Source: Baffinella frigidus
Taxonomy: Eukaryota; Cryptophyceae; Cryptomonadales; Baffinellaceae
Reading direction: 5' to 3'
Assembly (NCBI GenBank): GCA_026770585.1
Contig: MU646381.1
Span: 651,563 to 668,515 of the forward strand
Length of the DNA stretch: 16,953 nucleotides
The first letter of the stretch is position 1. Every line of letters begins with the position of its first letter. The notes under the pieces were generated by a model. That model worked only from the letters and a program-made list of their open reading frames with translations, was not told where the DNA came from and did not search any database. This document shows, one piece after another, positions 1 through 6,760 of the stretch. The position numbers and the translations under genes were made by a program.

Positions 1-112
1 TGAGGTTTAGGGTTTAGGGTTTAGGGTTTGGGGTTTAGGGTTTAGGGTTTAGGGTTTAGGGTTTAGGGTTTAGGGTTTAGGGTTTAGGGTTTAGGGTTTA
101 GGGATTGGGGTT
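1..112. repeat. Interstitial TTTAGGG array, about 16 units
   Basis: Nearly perfect TTTAGGG repeats on the plus strand at the left edge, with single-base changes near 29-33 and 104-115. The G-rich strand runs away from the left end, the opposite of a left chromosome terminus. It therefore lies inside the chromosome, or inside a CEP76 intron in the CCCTAAA sense orientation. Confidence 0.9.
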
Positions 113-401
113 TAGAGGTTGAGTTAGAAAAATGAGCACACGGGCGTCAAGACGTCTGTCTCCGTTCTCTGCCCACCGGGATATCGCGTTCAGGGTGTAG
201 CGTTTGGGGTGTGGGGTTGGGTGAGTAGGGTTCATGGTTCAGGGGTTAGGGTTCCTGGTTTCCGTTCAGGGGTTAGGGTTTGGGGTTTGGGGTTTGGGGT
301 GTGGGGTTTAGCGGCTGGAAGGTTAGGGATTTGGGAAGAATATACGGGGTTAGGGATTCGGGAAGAATATAAGGGGTTAGGGATTCGGGAAGAATGCCGA
401 C

Positions 402-470
402 CGCGAAGATCTTGACGGCGCGTGCCGTCAAGTGTTCGGGCCGGATCTGCAGGAAGTCCTTCCACCACGT
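402..470 (-). pseudogene. Copy of the CEP76 WWKDFLQIRP exon
   Basis: Reads TWWKDFLQIRPEHLTARAVK and then IFA on the minus strand, 23 codons, after acceptor ggaaag and before donor gtcggc. The true exon has 22 codons over the same span plus seven upstream codons. The copy lacks those and so begins in phase 0, which does not suit the preceding exon. It is probably a decayed tandem copy, but it could be an alternative exon. Confidence 0.6.
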
Positions 471-612
471 CTTTCCTCTTTTGACGCTATCTCAGTATCC
501 GTCCATCTAAATAATTTCCGGTACACACCAAAGGGAATTTAAGCCCCGAATGCACAGAATGGCTCCTTCGCCCCCCTTGAATCTGACAGAAATTGGAGAG
601 GTGAAAATGCAC

Positions 613-700
613 CGCGAAGATTTTGACGGCGCGGCCTGAGTGTTCTGGGCGGATCTGCAGGAAGTCTTTCCACCATGTCTTTGCTGCCGCAAAGAACCGC
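613..700 (-). CDS. CEP76: CEP76 exon KTWWKDFLQIRPEH...VKIFA
   Basis: Acceptor ggcacag, then G plus 29 codons: RFFAAAKTWWKDFLQIRPEH, then SGRAVKIFA, before donor gtgcat. This is the most diagnostic block: WW(K/R)(D/E)(Y/F)LQIRPxH...(L/A)VKIFA is a hallmark of CEP76. It is the last exon in the window; the next should begin with an acidic D-E-x-G motif and lies beyond the left edge. A 69-nt copy without the RFFAAA part is at 402-470. Confidence 0.85.
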
Positions 701-3700
701 CTGTGCCACGAGGTTCGGGGGTTACGTGCGCCGTACACCCGAAACCAAACTACAAACCCGATCCCCCCGGTCAGGGGTTAGGGGTTAGGGTTTCTGGTTT
801 AATGTTTGGGGTGAGGGTGAACGGATCAGGCTTTAGGGTTCAGGGCTTAAGGTGTTACGTTTAGGCTTAGGTTTAGGTTTAGGTTGAGGTTTGGGTTTAG
901 GTTTGGGTGTGGGTCACTGGTCGGTCTCGCCCTCAGCATCCTTCTCAGACTTGACCTACGACCGCACCTGAAACCCTATGTCCCGACGGATTACCTACCG
1001 CAGGGTCCTGTGGATTATCCACTCAGGGGATATTCACAACACCCCTTCGAACTCCGCTGAGCGGGAGGGGGAGGCACCGGTCGGTCTCGCCTTCCGCGTC
1101 CTTCTCCGACTTGACCTGCGACCGCACCTGCAACACCCCCCCCCGCGTCTCAGCAACTCCCAACGTTGGCACCGAACGGGCCGCGGCGAAAGGTACAGAA
1201 CAGGCTGCGGAGGGTCACGGGGATCTGCTCACGTGACCTCTCTCTGGATCCTGCGCAGACACAGCCTCGGTGGGGGTGCATACATGGCGGGCGTGTTGGT
1301 AGTCATCAACGTCTCTCACCTGTTCCTCGGAGCAGAGGGCGGAGGACGGACGCGAGAGCAGCTCTACCGCGTGCCCAAAACCCTGAAACCTGGGCCATAA
1401 ACCCCCAACCCTAACCCCCTTAAAACGATGCGTTAAAAAAATCCTAGGTACAGAATGGGCCGTGGCGGTATGTAACCCCCCTAGGTACACAACGGGAACT
1501 CTGAAACCGAAACCATCAAGGGACCTGCTCTTCGGAGCAGAGGGCAGAGGGCGGCCGCGGGAGCAGCTCGAGTTGCAGCCCCACACCCTAACACCTGCAG
1601 CCTAAACCCCGAACCCCAACCCCTAGAAAAAAATGCGAGGGGAAAAAAACCTAGGTACAGAACGGGCCGTGGCGGTGTGTAACCCTCTTAGGTACAGAAC
1701 GGGAACCGTGAACCCTGCAACCGAAACCCTGAAGGGACCTGCTCTTCGGAGCAGAGAGCGGAGGGCGGGCGCGGGAGCAGCTCGAGTTGCAGCCCGAGAG
1801 CGCCGACTGGCATCGATGTGTCGCCTCCGAGACCTATCCAGAAAAACGTGCGTTTATTACGGATCGAAACCAAAATGAGTTTGGGGGGGTTAGGGTGTGT
1901 GTGGGGGAGTTAGGGTGTGGAAGCAGCTCGACGTGTGTGGGGGGTTAGGGTGTGGAAGCAGCCGTAGGGTTGCGGTTTGGGGGGGTGAAGAGTTGGGTTT
2001 TGGGGTTTTAAGGGTTTGCGGTTTGGGGTTTAGGGATGGAGGATTGGGGTTTGAGTTCAGGGCTTGCGGTTTGGGATTTAGGATGGAGGGCGTGGGGTCT
2101 CGGGTTTAGGGATCAAGGCTTAGGGATGAAGGTTTAAGAGGGTGGGTACCCGATAGCTCGACGACCATCGACAGAATGCCTGTGAGCAGAACCTGGTGTA
2201 GGGTTTACGGTTTAAGGTCCAGGGTGTAAAGTTCAGGGTTTAGGGTTTAGAGTGTGAGGTTCCGGGTTTAGGGTTCTAGGTCTAGGGTTTGGGGTTCAGG
2301 GTTCAGGGTTTAGGGTTTGGGGTTTAGGGTTTAGGGTTTAGGGTTTAGGGTTCAGCACCTTGCGCCACTCCACCTTTTGCGTCCCGAGCACCGTTACCTG
2401 TCGGAGGGTGTCGGGTTTAGGGTTTAGGGTTCAGAATTTAGGGTTTGGGGTTTGGGGTTCAGGGATTGCGTCCCGAGAACCGTTACCTGCCCAGGGGTGC
2501 GGGGCTAGGGTTTAGGGTTTAGGGTTTGGGGGTTGGGGTTCAAGGGTTGGGGTTTAGTGGTTGGGGTGTAGGCGTTGGGATGAGGTTTTGGGGGTTTGGG
2601 GTTGAGGGTTTGTCACGTTGTCTTCGGAAGAGTGCTGGACGACCACGATGTGCAGTTGGTCATTCAGCGTCTCGAGGGACGCGCGATCCGAGGCATCCAC
2701 TCGTGCTGTGGTAATTACTGTGGACAATACTACAGTAAACTGTAGTAAATACTTGAGTAAAACCGATTTGAACCGGCTTTACTACAGCAATAACGAAAAT
2801 CAAATCGGATTTACTACAGTGGTTACTACAGTAGGGGGGGGGGGGGGCACGTTGTCTTCGGAGGAATGTTGGACGACCACGATGTGCAGTTGGTCATGCA
2901 GCGTCTTGAGGGACGCGCGGTCCGAGGCATTCATCCTGCACAGGGGTTCAGGGTTTGGGGTTTAGGGTGAGGATTTAAAGAAATAACAATAAGACCTCAC
3001 TAGGTGCAAGTCAAATCAAGGATGTGTGAAGTGCGCGGCTCCGGCCCGTACGCAGATTATCGCCGGTTTTAAACCGTTTCGTGCCAGGCTGTTTTAACTT
3101 TGTACCACGTTCCCGATTATACAATCAACTTGCAGCAAACAACGTCACGTGTTGATAGTGGGGGGAGGGGGAAACAGGAGAGGGGAGAGAGGGGAATGGA
3201 GGGGAGAGGAGGAGGGAAAGGGGGGGGCGGGAAAATGGGGAGATGGCAGGGAGGGGGGGGTACTGAAACAGCATGCTGGCATCGAAGGCAGGTTCGACCG
3301 AGGCAGCGCACGGGCGCGGCGCGTGCCGCTGCCCCTGAACCCGGTTCACGCGCGCGCAGCGCTAGTGCAGACCTAAACCCTAGCGCTGCGCCCGCGCGCG
3401 CAGCGCTAGGGTTAGAGGGTAGAGTGGGGTTGCACGAGAGTGGTTGAGGGGAGAGGGAGGTACTGGAAGAGCATGCCGTCATCGAAGGCAGGTTCAACCG
3501 AGGCAGCGCACGGCCGCGTCGCGTGGCGTTGCCCCTGTAGCAGCACGTGCGCTACCAGCGTCCCTGCGTAGGGGTGTGGGGGTCAGGGTTGGGGGGGTTG
3601 TGCTTTGTGGTTTGGTGGGGATTAGGGTTTAGGGTTTCCTCCCGCCAGCAAATTGTTGCGGGATAAGGGTTTAGGGTTTAGGGTTTAGGGTTTAGGGTTA

Positions 3701-6413
3701 AGGGTTAAGGTGTGATGGTAAGGGGTTGGGGTTTCAGGGTTTCGGGTTTCGGGTTTCGGGCGTACCCTTGGAGGCGTTATTGCTGTCGAGGAGAGGGCCG
3801 CACCTTACCTCTTAAACCCGAAATCCCTACACCCTCAACCCCACACCTTAACCCGTAACCCGTAACCCGTAACCAGTAACCCGTAACCCCTACGGTGTGG
3901 GCGGTATACCCTTGGAGGCATTATTGGAGTCGAGGAGAGGGTCGAGGAACGCCGAGCCTTTCCCCACCCGCACGTGAAGAAACAGCCCCCCCCTGCGCCC
4001 CGCGCCACTTGACGTTATTCGCTTTTCAAATAATGTATTTTTACATTATTCGTATTTGCAGCGCTGGTGGTTGGCCGTTGGTGCTCCTGGCCGCTCCCCC
4101 TCTAGTGCTGCGTCAGTCGCGTTGACCGACTGTTCTCAAGTTGACACGAATTCGTATTTGCAAATAATTTGGTTTTATTATGTACGGTACTGGCGGATAG
4201 TGTGATGCATATAATGCAGTTCGCCAAGTCCGCTCTGCGCACACAGCATGCCAGCTTGTTCACGCGAGGGCGAGGGAGAGGAGAGGGGGCGGACCGGCCG
4301 GGCGTCAGGGCGCGGGCGGAGGCCCCATATACGAGTGCCACGGGCATATATACGAGTGCAACAGGCAGGGGGGGGGAGACCAGCCGGGCGTGGGGGCGGA
4401 GCATGAGGCGCTGGTTCTCCGATCCCAGCGAGCATCGTCGGTATCGTATACCAGGTGCCATACACCATATATCTACACAATGTATGTGTTATACAGCACC
4501 CGGTGTGAAATATACGATGTGGAACAGCGTATATACGAGTGCCACGGGCAGGGGGGAGAAACCGGCCGGGCGTCATGGCGCGGACGGAGGCCCCATATAC
4601 GAGTGCCACGGGCATATATACGAGTGCAACAGGCAGGGGGGGAGAGACCGGCCGGGCGTGATAGCGCGGGCGGAGGCGCCAGCGCCGGCGCGCGGGCGGA
4701 GCAGGAGGCGCTCGTTCTCCGATCCGAGGGACCCGAGGAGCTCTTCGACCACGCGCTTTTCGTGCAGCGCTGAGAGCAGCTTGTCCTGTTGGGTGGAGGA
4801 GGGGGGGGGGCGGGTTAGGGTAAAGGAACCATGGAAGAAAGGTTTGGGGTTAGACGGTTAGGGGGTGGGTGCTAGGGTTTGGGGGTTAGGGGTTGGGGGT
4901 TGGGGGTGAGGGGTTGGGGGTTGGGGTTAGGGGTTGGGGGTTAGGGGTTAGGGTTCAGGGTTTAGGGTTCAGGGTTTCGGGTTGATGATTTCGGGTTCAT
5001 AGTTTCGGGTTCATAGTTTCGGGTTCAGGGTTTCGGGTTCAGGGTTTCGGGTTCAGGGCTTCGGGTTCAGGGTTTCGGATTCCGGGTTTCGGGTTCCGGG
5101 TTTCGGGTTCAGGGTTTTGGGTTCGGGGTTTCGGGTTCGGGGTTTCGGGTTCAGGGCTTCGGGTTCCGGGTTTCGGGTTTTGGATTCCGGGTTCCGGGTT
5201 CCGGGTTCCGGGTTTCGGATTCATGGTTTCGGGTTCCGGGTTTAGGGTTTAGGGTGTTGGGCGAGCCTCATCGAGGACGACGCCTCGATCCTCTGACAGG
5301 AAGTCGCGCACGAATGACCGCACTTTCCCGTACACGTTGCTGCTCACAATGCCAAAAGTTGACGTTGTTGGTACTAAACTGTCAAATTTTGCGTTGTTTG
5401 GTTGTTTTCGAGGCCACCAGATGTGAAAATCGCTCTACCGACACGGCCGCCGTGATGACGTGATGACGGACGGCAAAGTGCCGTACGCGTTGCAGCACGC
5501 CCCAGCACATTATTTGGCACATTGGTAATGCCGCAGACAATGCCGGAGCTGCGCCCCACCCGTACGCAGATTGTCGCATGTTTTAAACCGTTTCGTACCA
5601 GGCTGTTTTAACGTTGTACCGCGGTCTCCGTTACAAAATTAACTGCGAGCGAATCAGCCGTAAAAGTTGTTGCTTGCCCCCAACCAAGAGAGCTTGAGTC
5701 CTAGTTCTCAGTCGGGTTGACCGGCTATTCTCAAGTTGACATGGGTTGTGCGGAAAAAAATCGTAACTTTGCAGCGGGAAAGAGCCCGGGCTCACGAAAC
5801 TGGTGAGACGGAATAGACTGAGGCAGAGCTAGAGCCCGTATGGTGTGTTGGATCGGAGCATAGAAGTCTACCCCGTCATAAGGACCGCACCTTCCACCAA
5901 GCCCTTAAGAGTGGGGGCAAGACCCCTAAATTGAGACCCATGATGTGTACCACATTTCCCCTTATTCCGGCGACCTCCAGTACAAAACAAGGGGGTTGAT
6001 AAAGGAAATTTCCGCCCACCATCAGGAGCGCGCCTTGCCCAGCTCTGTCTCAGTCTATTTGGTCTCGCCATTTTGGCGAGACCGGGCTCTTTTCCGCTCT
6101 AAAGTTGATGGCGTTGTACCACACATCCATATGCCAACGTGATAATAGTCAGGTTGGGATGGGTAGGTTGTTACGCGCCCACAACCGCGAGGCGCCCACC
6201 ATCACATCACCACACCTCCAGCAGGCGCGGGGCAAGGTCTCTTGCCACGGGATCAACGCGAAGTCGCAGAATGACTCTGCCTTCTCTAAACGTGGCCTGC
6301 CGTCCCCCGCGTCGCTGCTACGCGGCAATAAAGGAGAATGTGTGGTGCGCGCACCTCGAGCGCAGGTGCTCGTCAATCACCGAGCGCAGCTTCTGGTGCT
6401 GTGCGTCCTGCAT
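613..6413 (-). CDS. CEP76: CEP76 orthologue, centriole/basal-body protein (partial, spliced; continues past left edge)
   Basis: Exons on the minus strand, 5' to 3': 6413-6355, 5339-5267, 4785-about 4700, (one or more not found), 3957-3910, 3563-3464, 2935-2851, 2397-2359, 2192-2150, 1833-1739, 1127-1078, 700-613. Phases agree at every junction except around the unfound exon and the 3' end of the second exon. Spliced blocks resemble the CEP76 family in order: an N-terminal helical part (QKLRSVIDEHLRS, NVYGKVRSFVRDFL, DKLLSALHEKRVVEELL); a C2-type domain (SAFLDPLL, CAASVEPAFDDGML, DQLHIVVVQ, VTVLGTQKVEWRK, LSMVVELSG, LGLQLELLP); then KTWWKDFLQIRPEH and AVKIFA. In animals CEP76 sits at centrioles and limits centriole reduplication with CP110; orthologues occur in organisms with cilia. 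The C-terminal transglutaminase-like domain should lie left of base 1. I identified it by recalled family motifs, not by a search. Confidence 0.85.
918..967 (-). pseudogene. Stop-containing copy of the CEP76 VRSQVKSEKD exon
   Basis: Same 50-nt length, acceptor (tttcag) and donor (gtgacc) as the exon at 1078-1127, 160 bp away. The fourth codon is TAG instead of CAG, so including it in place of the true exon would stop translation. Confidence 0.65.
1078..1127 (-). CDS. CEP76: CEP76 exon VRSQVKSEKDAEGETD
   Basis: A 50-nt exon: acceptor gttgcag, 16 codons plus CG, donor gtgcct. It is a charged helical linker, as expected between the C2 domain and the WW-x-x-x-LQIRP block. The remaining CG takes a G from the next exon to give Arg. 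A copy at 918-967 has the same length and splice sites but an in-frame TAG at codon 4. Confidence 0.75.
1320..1370 (-). pseudogene. Partial copy of the CEP76 LELLPRPP exon
   Basis: Reads VELLSRPSSALCSEEQ before donor gtgaga. The 5' part (LGGDTSMPVG...) is missing and no acceptor sits at a matching position. It is the furthest diverged of the three copies of this exon. Confidence 0.55.
1430..1800. repeat. Tandem duplication, unit about 208 bp
   Basis: The block that begins CCTAGGTACAGAA (1443 and 1651) recurs with the same order of sub-motifs: GGGCCGTGGCGG, a second TAGGTACA, a heptamer stretch, then the exon piece with TCTTCGGAGCAGAG and GCTCGAGTTGCAGCCC. The offset is 208 bp. The right copy carries the full CEP76 exon. 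Confidence 0.75.
1525..1579 (-). pseudogene. Partial copy of the CEP76 LQLELLPRPP exon inside a 208-bp tandem duplication
   Basis: Reads QLELLPRPPSALCSEEQ before donor gtccct. The surrounding sequence is a tandem duplicate of the segment that holds the true exon, with a period of about 208 bp. It lacks the exon's first 14 codons. Confidence 0.6.
1739..1833 (-). CDS. CEP76: CEP76 exon ending in LQLELLPRPP...EEQ
   Basis: Acceptor ctggatag, then GT plus 31 codons: LGGDTSMPVGALGLQLELLP, then RPPSALCSEEQ, before donor gtccct. The (V)G-x-L-x-(I/L)-x-LE-hydrophobic-hydrophobic-P pattern matches the last C2 strand of CEP76. Two shorter copies of its 3' part lie to the left, at 1525-1579 and 1320-1370. 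Confidence 0.78.
2150..2192 (-). CDS. CEP76: CEP76 exon VLLTGILSMVVELSG
   Basis: A 43-nt exon (14 codons plus G) between acceptor acaccag and donor gtaccc. It supplies the strand that follows the W-R-K motif. The trailing G combines with GT from the exon at 1833 to give Gly, continuing as LGGDTSMPVG. The T-V-E-L-x-G pattern is typical of the family here. Confidence 0.75.
2205..2358. repeat. TTTAGGG/TTCAGGG repeats, CEP76 intron
   Basis: Degenerate heptamers that become regular TTTAGGG at about 2308-2350, directly abutting the donor of the exon at 2359-2397. Confidence 0.8.
2359..2397 (-). CDS. CEP76: CEP76 exon VTVLGTQKVEWRK
   Basis: A 39-nt phase-0 microexon between acceptor cgacag and donor gtgctg. 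The peptide ends in V-E-W-R-K; the family has an E-W-R motif at this point. It lies inside heptamer-rich sequence, from which it stands out by losing the 7-bp period. A partial copy (VTVLGTQ) with its own acceptor gggcag lies at 2466-2486. Confidence 0.75.
2466..2486 (-). pseudogene. Truncated copy of the CEP76 VTVLGTQKVEWRK exon
   Basis: Acceptor gggcag, then seven codons (VTVLGTQ) identical in peptide to the exon at 2359-2397, after which the sequence becomes heptamer repeat. No donor follows directly. Confidence 0.55.
2617..2699 (-). pseudogene. Copy of the CEP76 DQLHIVVVQ exon
   Basis: Reads DASDRASLETLNDQLHIVVV, then QHSSEDN, before donor gtgaca, which is a better donor than the gtgccc of the copy at 2851-2935. 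The likely acceptor (cacgag) is shifted and gives TGGATGCC in place of GATGAATGCC, so it does not enter in the right phase. Substitutions relative to the other copy are K/E and H/N. It is a recent duplicate that may be unused. Confidence 0.6.
2712..2834. mobile_element. Short inverted-repeat element with TACTGT...ACTACAGTA ends
   Basis: The ends are inverted copies: TACTGTGG...ACTGTAGTAAAT on the left and ATTTACTACAGTGGTTACTACAGTA on the right in complement. It contains a perfect hairpin ACTACAGT-AA-ACTGTAGT and inverted arms CCGATTTGA/TCAAATCGG. It lies between the two copies of one CEP76 exon, is AT-rich and has no coding capacity. It could be a MITE-like element. Confidence 0.55.
2851..2935 (-). 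CDS. CEP76: CEP76 C2-domain exon with DQLHIVVVQ
   Basis: Acceptor tgtgcag, then G plus 28 codons: MNASDRASLKTLHDQL, then HIVVVQHSSEDN, before a gtgccc donor. The opening G completes the CA left by the previous exon to give Gln. It fits the D-x-I/L-H-hydrophobic strand of the CEP76 C2 domain. The intron just after it starts with a run of C (G on the plus strand). A near-identical copy lies at 2617-2699. Confidence 0.78.
3047..3140 (+). repeat. Dispersed repeat A, copy 1
   Basis: About 95 bp sharing GTACGCAGATT, TTTTAAACCGTTTCGT, CCAGGCTGTTTTAAC and TTGTACC in the same order as 5562-5655. Neither copy encodes anything recognisable. Confidence 0.7.
3155..3262. repeat. Purine-rich (GGGGA/GGAG) simple sequence
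   Basis: The plus strand is almost purely G and A, so this CEP76 intron is polypyrimidine on the sense strand, immediately after the donor of the exon copy at 3264-3334. Confidence 0.8.
3264..3334 (-). pseudogene. Copy of the CEP76 CAASVEPAFD exon
   Basis: Acceptor gttcag, then GQRHAPRPCAASVEPAFD and ASMLF plus CA, donor gtaccc. It has 71 nt, the same as the matching part of the exon at 3464-3563, but lacks the first nine codons, so it enters in phase 0 rather than phase 1. It encodes AS where the other copy has DG. Confidence 0.6.
3349..3410. repeat. GCGCGCGCAGCGCTAG hairpin element, copy 1
   Basis: CGCGCGCAGCGCTAG occurs at both ends, and an inverted CTAGCGCTGCGC lies between them (3380-3391), allowing a strong GC hairpin. 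The same motif recurs as an inverted-repeat structure at 15976-16049 in the other gene. Confidence 0.6.
3464..3563 (-). CDS. CEP76: CEP76 C2-domain exon with CAASVEPAFDDGML
   Basis: Acceptor tacgcag at the right end, donor gtacct at the left; 100 nt = 2 + 32 codons + 2. It reads TLVAHVLLQGQRHATRPC and then AASVEPAFDDGMLF. The pattern Q-R-(6-8)-C-A-x-x-(E)P-x-F-x-D-G resembles the CEP76 C2 region closely. Its incoming phase matches the preceding exon and its outgoing phase matches the next one. A shorter copy lies at 3264-3334. Confidence 0.8.
3660..3900. repeat. Heptamer arrays of both orientations, CEP76 intron
   Basis: TTTAGGG and TTTCGGG units to about 3760, an exon remnant at 3766-3799, then C-rich units with (CCCGTAA)n at about 3848-3890. 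This is one of few places in the CEP76 gene where the plus strand turns C-rich. Confidence 0.8.
3910..3957 (-). CDS. CEP76: CEP76 exon encoding SAFLDPLL (C2 domain start)
   Basis: Acceptor ggaaag, then GC plus TCG GCG TTC and so on, reading SAFLDPLLDSNNASK plus a single G before donor gtatac. Length is 48 nt. The family has a G-G-x-AFL-x-x-L motif at this place in the C2 domain, and the split Gly codon fits it. The final G joins the GG of the next exon to give Gly. A truncated copy (about 3766-3799) reads PLLDSNNASK before donor gtacgc. Confidence 0.75.
4027..4058. repeat. AT-rich hairpin
   Basis: AATAATGTA-TTTT-TACATTATT is a perfect 9-bp stem with a 4-nt loop, followed by CGTATTTGCAG. The CGTATTTGCA motif recurs at about 4151, across a copy of dispersed repeat B. 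Confidence 0.6.
4065..4145 (-). mobile_element. Dispersed repeat B, inverted partial copy
   Basis: The reverse complement matches 13170-13250: GTCAACTTGAGAACAGTCGGT, then a GACTGACGCAGCACTAG-type end, then CACCAACGGCCAACCAC. Lying in introns of both genes, this marks it as a mobile or recombining element. Confidence 0.65.
4262..4700. repeat. Complex tandem repeat with ATATACGAGTGC(C/A)AC units
   Basis: The motif (T)ATATACGAGTGCMAC recurs five times (near 4327, 4349, 4531, 4594 and 4617), interleaved with GGCCGGGCGT-type GC-rich blocks, GCGGACGGAGG-type blocks and a partial copy of CEP76 exon 3 at about 4396-4430. The open frame 4169-4861 results from this duplication and is not a gene. An AT-rich stretch with ATATA steps lies at 4440-4535. 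Confidence 0.7.
4700..4785 (-). CDS. CEP76: CEP76 exon 3 (3' end uncertain)
   Basis: After acceptor caacag the frame reads DKLLSALHEKRVVEELLGS, then LGSENERLLLRPRA, a predicted helix matching the family's N-terminal helical segment. All GT dinucleotides I could test as donors (near 4733, 4648, 4630 and 4621) leave phase 0 or 2. The next recognised exon needs phase 1, so at least one exon is unlocated in 3958-4700, probably encoding the first C2 beta strand. A partial copy of the 3' half of this exon lies at about 4396-4430. Confidence 0.65.
4864..5252. repeat. G-rich heptamer and octamer variants in a CEP76 intron
   Basis: The left part (about 4864-4955) is GGGGTTGG/GGGGTTAG octamers; the right part (about 4956-5250) is TTCGGGT/TTCAGGG heptamers. 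On the CEP76 sense strand these are C-rich. The short open frames through them (such as 5224-5039 on the minus strand, rich in Pro-Lys-Pro) are repeat translations, not genes. Confidence 0.85.
5267..5339 (-). CDS. CEP76: CEP76 exon 2
   Basis: Reads (S)NVYGKVRSFVRDFLSEDRG followed by VVLDE. The acceptor is clear. The 3' end is not: keeping VVLDE requires a GC donor (GAG followed by gctcgc), while a normal GT donor could follow the DRG codons (gtcgtc). Both choices end in phase 0, which joins the next exon (DKLLSAL) correctly. The longer version preserves an acidic L-E-D stretch like that of other family members, so I prefer it. Confidence 0.7.
5350..5561. other. CEP76 intron 1, non-repetitive stretch
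   Basis: It holds AAAAGTTGACGTTGTTGGTAC near 5354 (related to 12113) and otherwise no coding signal, heptamer or RNA gene that I can recognise. Confidence 0.5.
5562..5655 (+). repeat. Dispersed repeat A, copy 2
   Basis: Direct repeat of 3047-3140, about 2.5 kb apart. Both copies lie in CEP76 introns and contain the TTGTACC motif that recurs in the other inverted-repeat elements. Confidence 0.7.
5692..5748 (+). mobile_element. Dispersed repeat B, partial copy
   Basis: Contains CTAGTTCTCAGTCGGGTTGAC and CTATTCTCAAGTTGACATG. It is the same orientation as the copy at 4065-4145 and inverted relative to that at 13077-13212. Confidence 0.6.
5763..6110. mobile_element. Long inverted-repeat element, about 350 bp
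   Basis: The arms are about 68 bp (5763-5830 and 6041-6110) and imperfectly inverted; shared blocks include AGAGCCCGG, ATAGACTGAG and CAGAGCT. The right arm contains its own perfect hairpin GGTCTCGCC-ATTTT-GGCGAGACC (6061-6083) and AAAGTTGATGGCGTTGTACC, the motif shared with 9697 and 13138. The interior of about 210 bp has no convincing gene. It looks like a non-autonomous foldback or MITE-like element in CEP76 intron 1. Confidence 0.65.
6355..6413 (-). CDS. CEP76: CEP76 exon 1 with start codon
   Basis: ATG at 6413-6411 (minus), then MQDAQHQKLRSVIDEHLRS, ending AG before the donor gtgcgc. It ends in phase 2. Adding the single C that opens the next exon (acceptor gagcag at 5345-5340) gives Ser and runs on as NVYGKV. 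The peptide matches the N-terminal amphipathic helix of the CEP76 family, where a similar QL-rich helix precedes a (D/N)VxGK/R motif. No heptamer repeat lies upstream, which fits a promoter-proximal first exon. Confidence 0.8.
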
Positions 6414-6760
6414 CCTCCCCTCCGCCCGCCCGCCCCTTTCCCCGCGGACCTTTGCTGGCCGAAATGTCTTGTGGCGTCGCTAGCGTAGAAGCCAGGCGAA
6501 GAGGCCAGCAGAGAACACGCAGTGTTTGTCTCGACGCGCCTGGAGAGAACGGAAAGCTGCTGCCCTCGTTCTCACGGAGACCCCTTTCGGCTTCCGAAGC
6601 CACCCCCCGCCAAAAAAATACGGTCCTACACAAAATCCCCTCCCAAATCGGCCACTTTTGGAGAAACCTCGAATTGTTTCTCGGGGTTGAAATGACTTTT
6701 CAGGGTGTTGAATCTTTAGGCGACTCCCTTACGACCTGACCAACTGGGGAGTTGGGAAGC
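6414..6760. promoter_or_regulatory. Putative bidirectional promoter between CEP76 and the membrane-protein gene
   Basis: The two start codons (6413 minus, 6761 plus) are separated by 347 bp of GC-rich sequence, without heptamers, that belongs to neither gene. An E2F-like TTTCCCCGCGG lies near 6436-6446 with one extra C relative to the usual consensus. I see no TATA box, and no RFX-type X-box that might have been expected for a ciliary gene. Function is inferred from position only. Confidence 0.5.

Noticed and set aside
1-112. A chromosome end (telomere) at the left edge
   Set aside because: A left terminus should show CCCTAAA on the plus strand; here TTTAGGG reads inwards, and the CEP76 gene must continue to the left.
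3117-3497. A 126-codon minus-strand protein
   Set aside because: It crosses an exon copy in the wrong frame and a pyrimidine run; the conserved CAASVEPAFD peptide lies in a different frame.
4169-4861. A 230-codon plus-strand protein
   Set aside because: It runs through tandem duplicated blocks in a CEP76 intron and antisense to a CEP76 exon; its repeated peptides follow from the DNA repeat.
5945-6488. Open frames of 65-127 codons on the plus strand before the promoter
   Set aside because: They cross the inverted-repeat element and lie antisense to CEP76 exon 1, with no recognisable domain.
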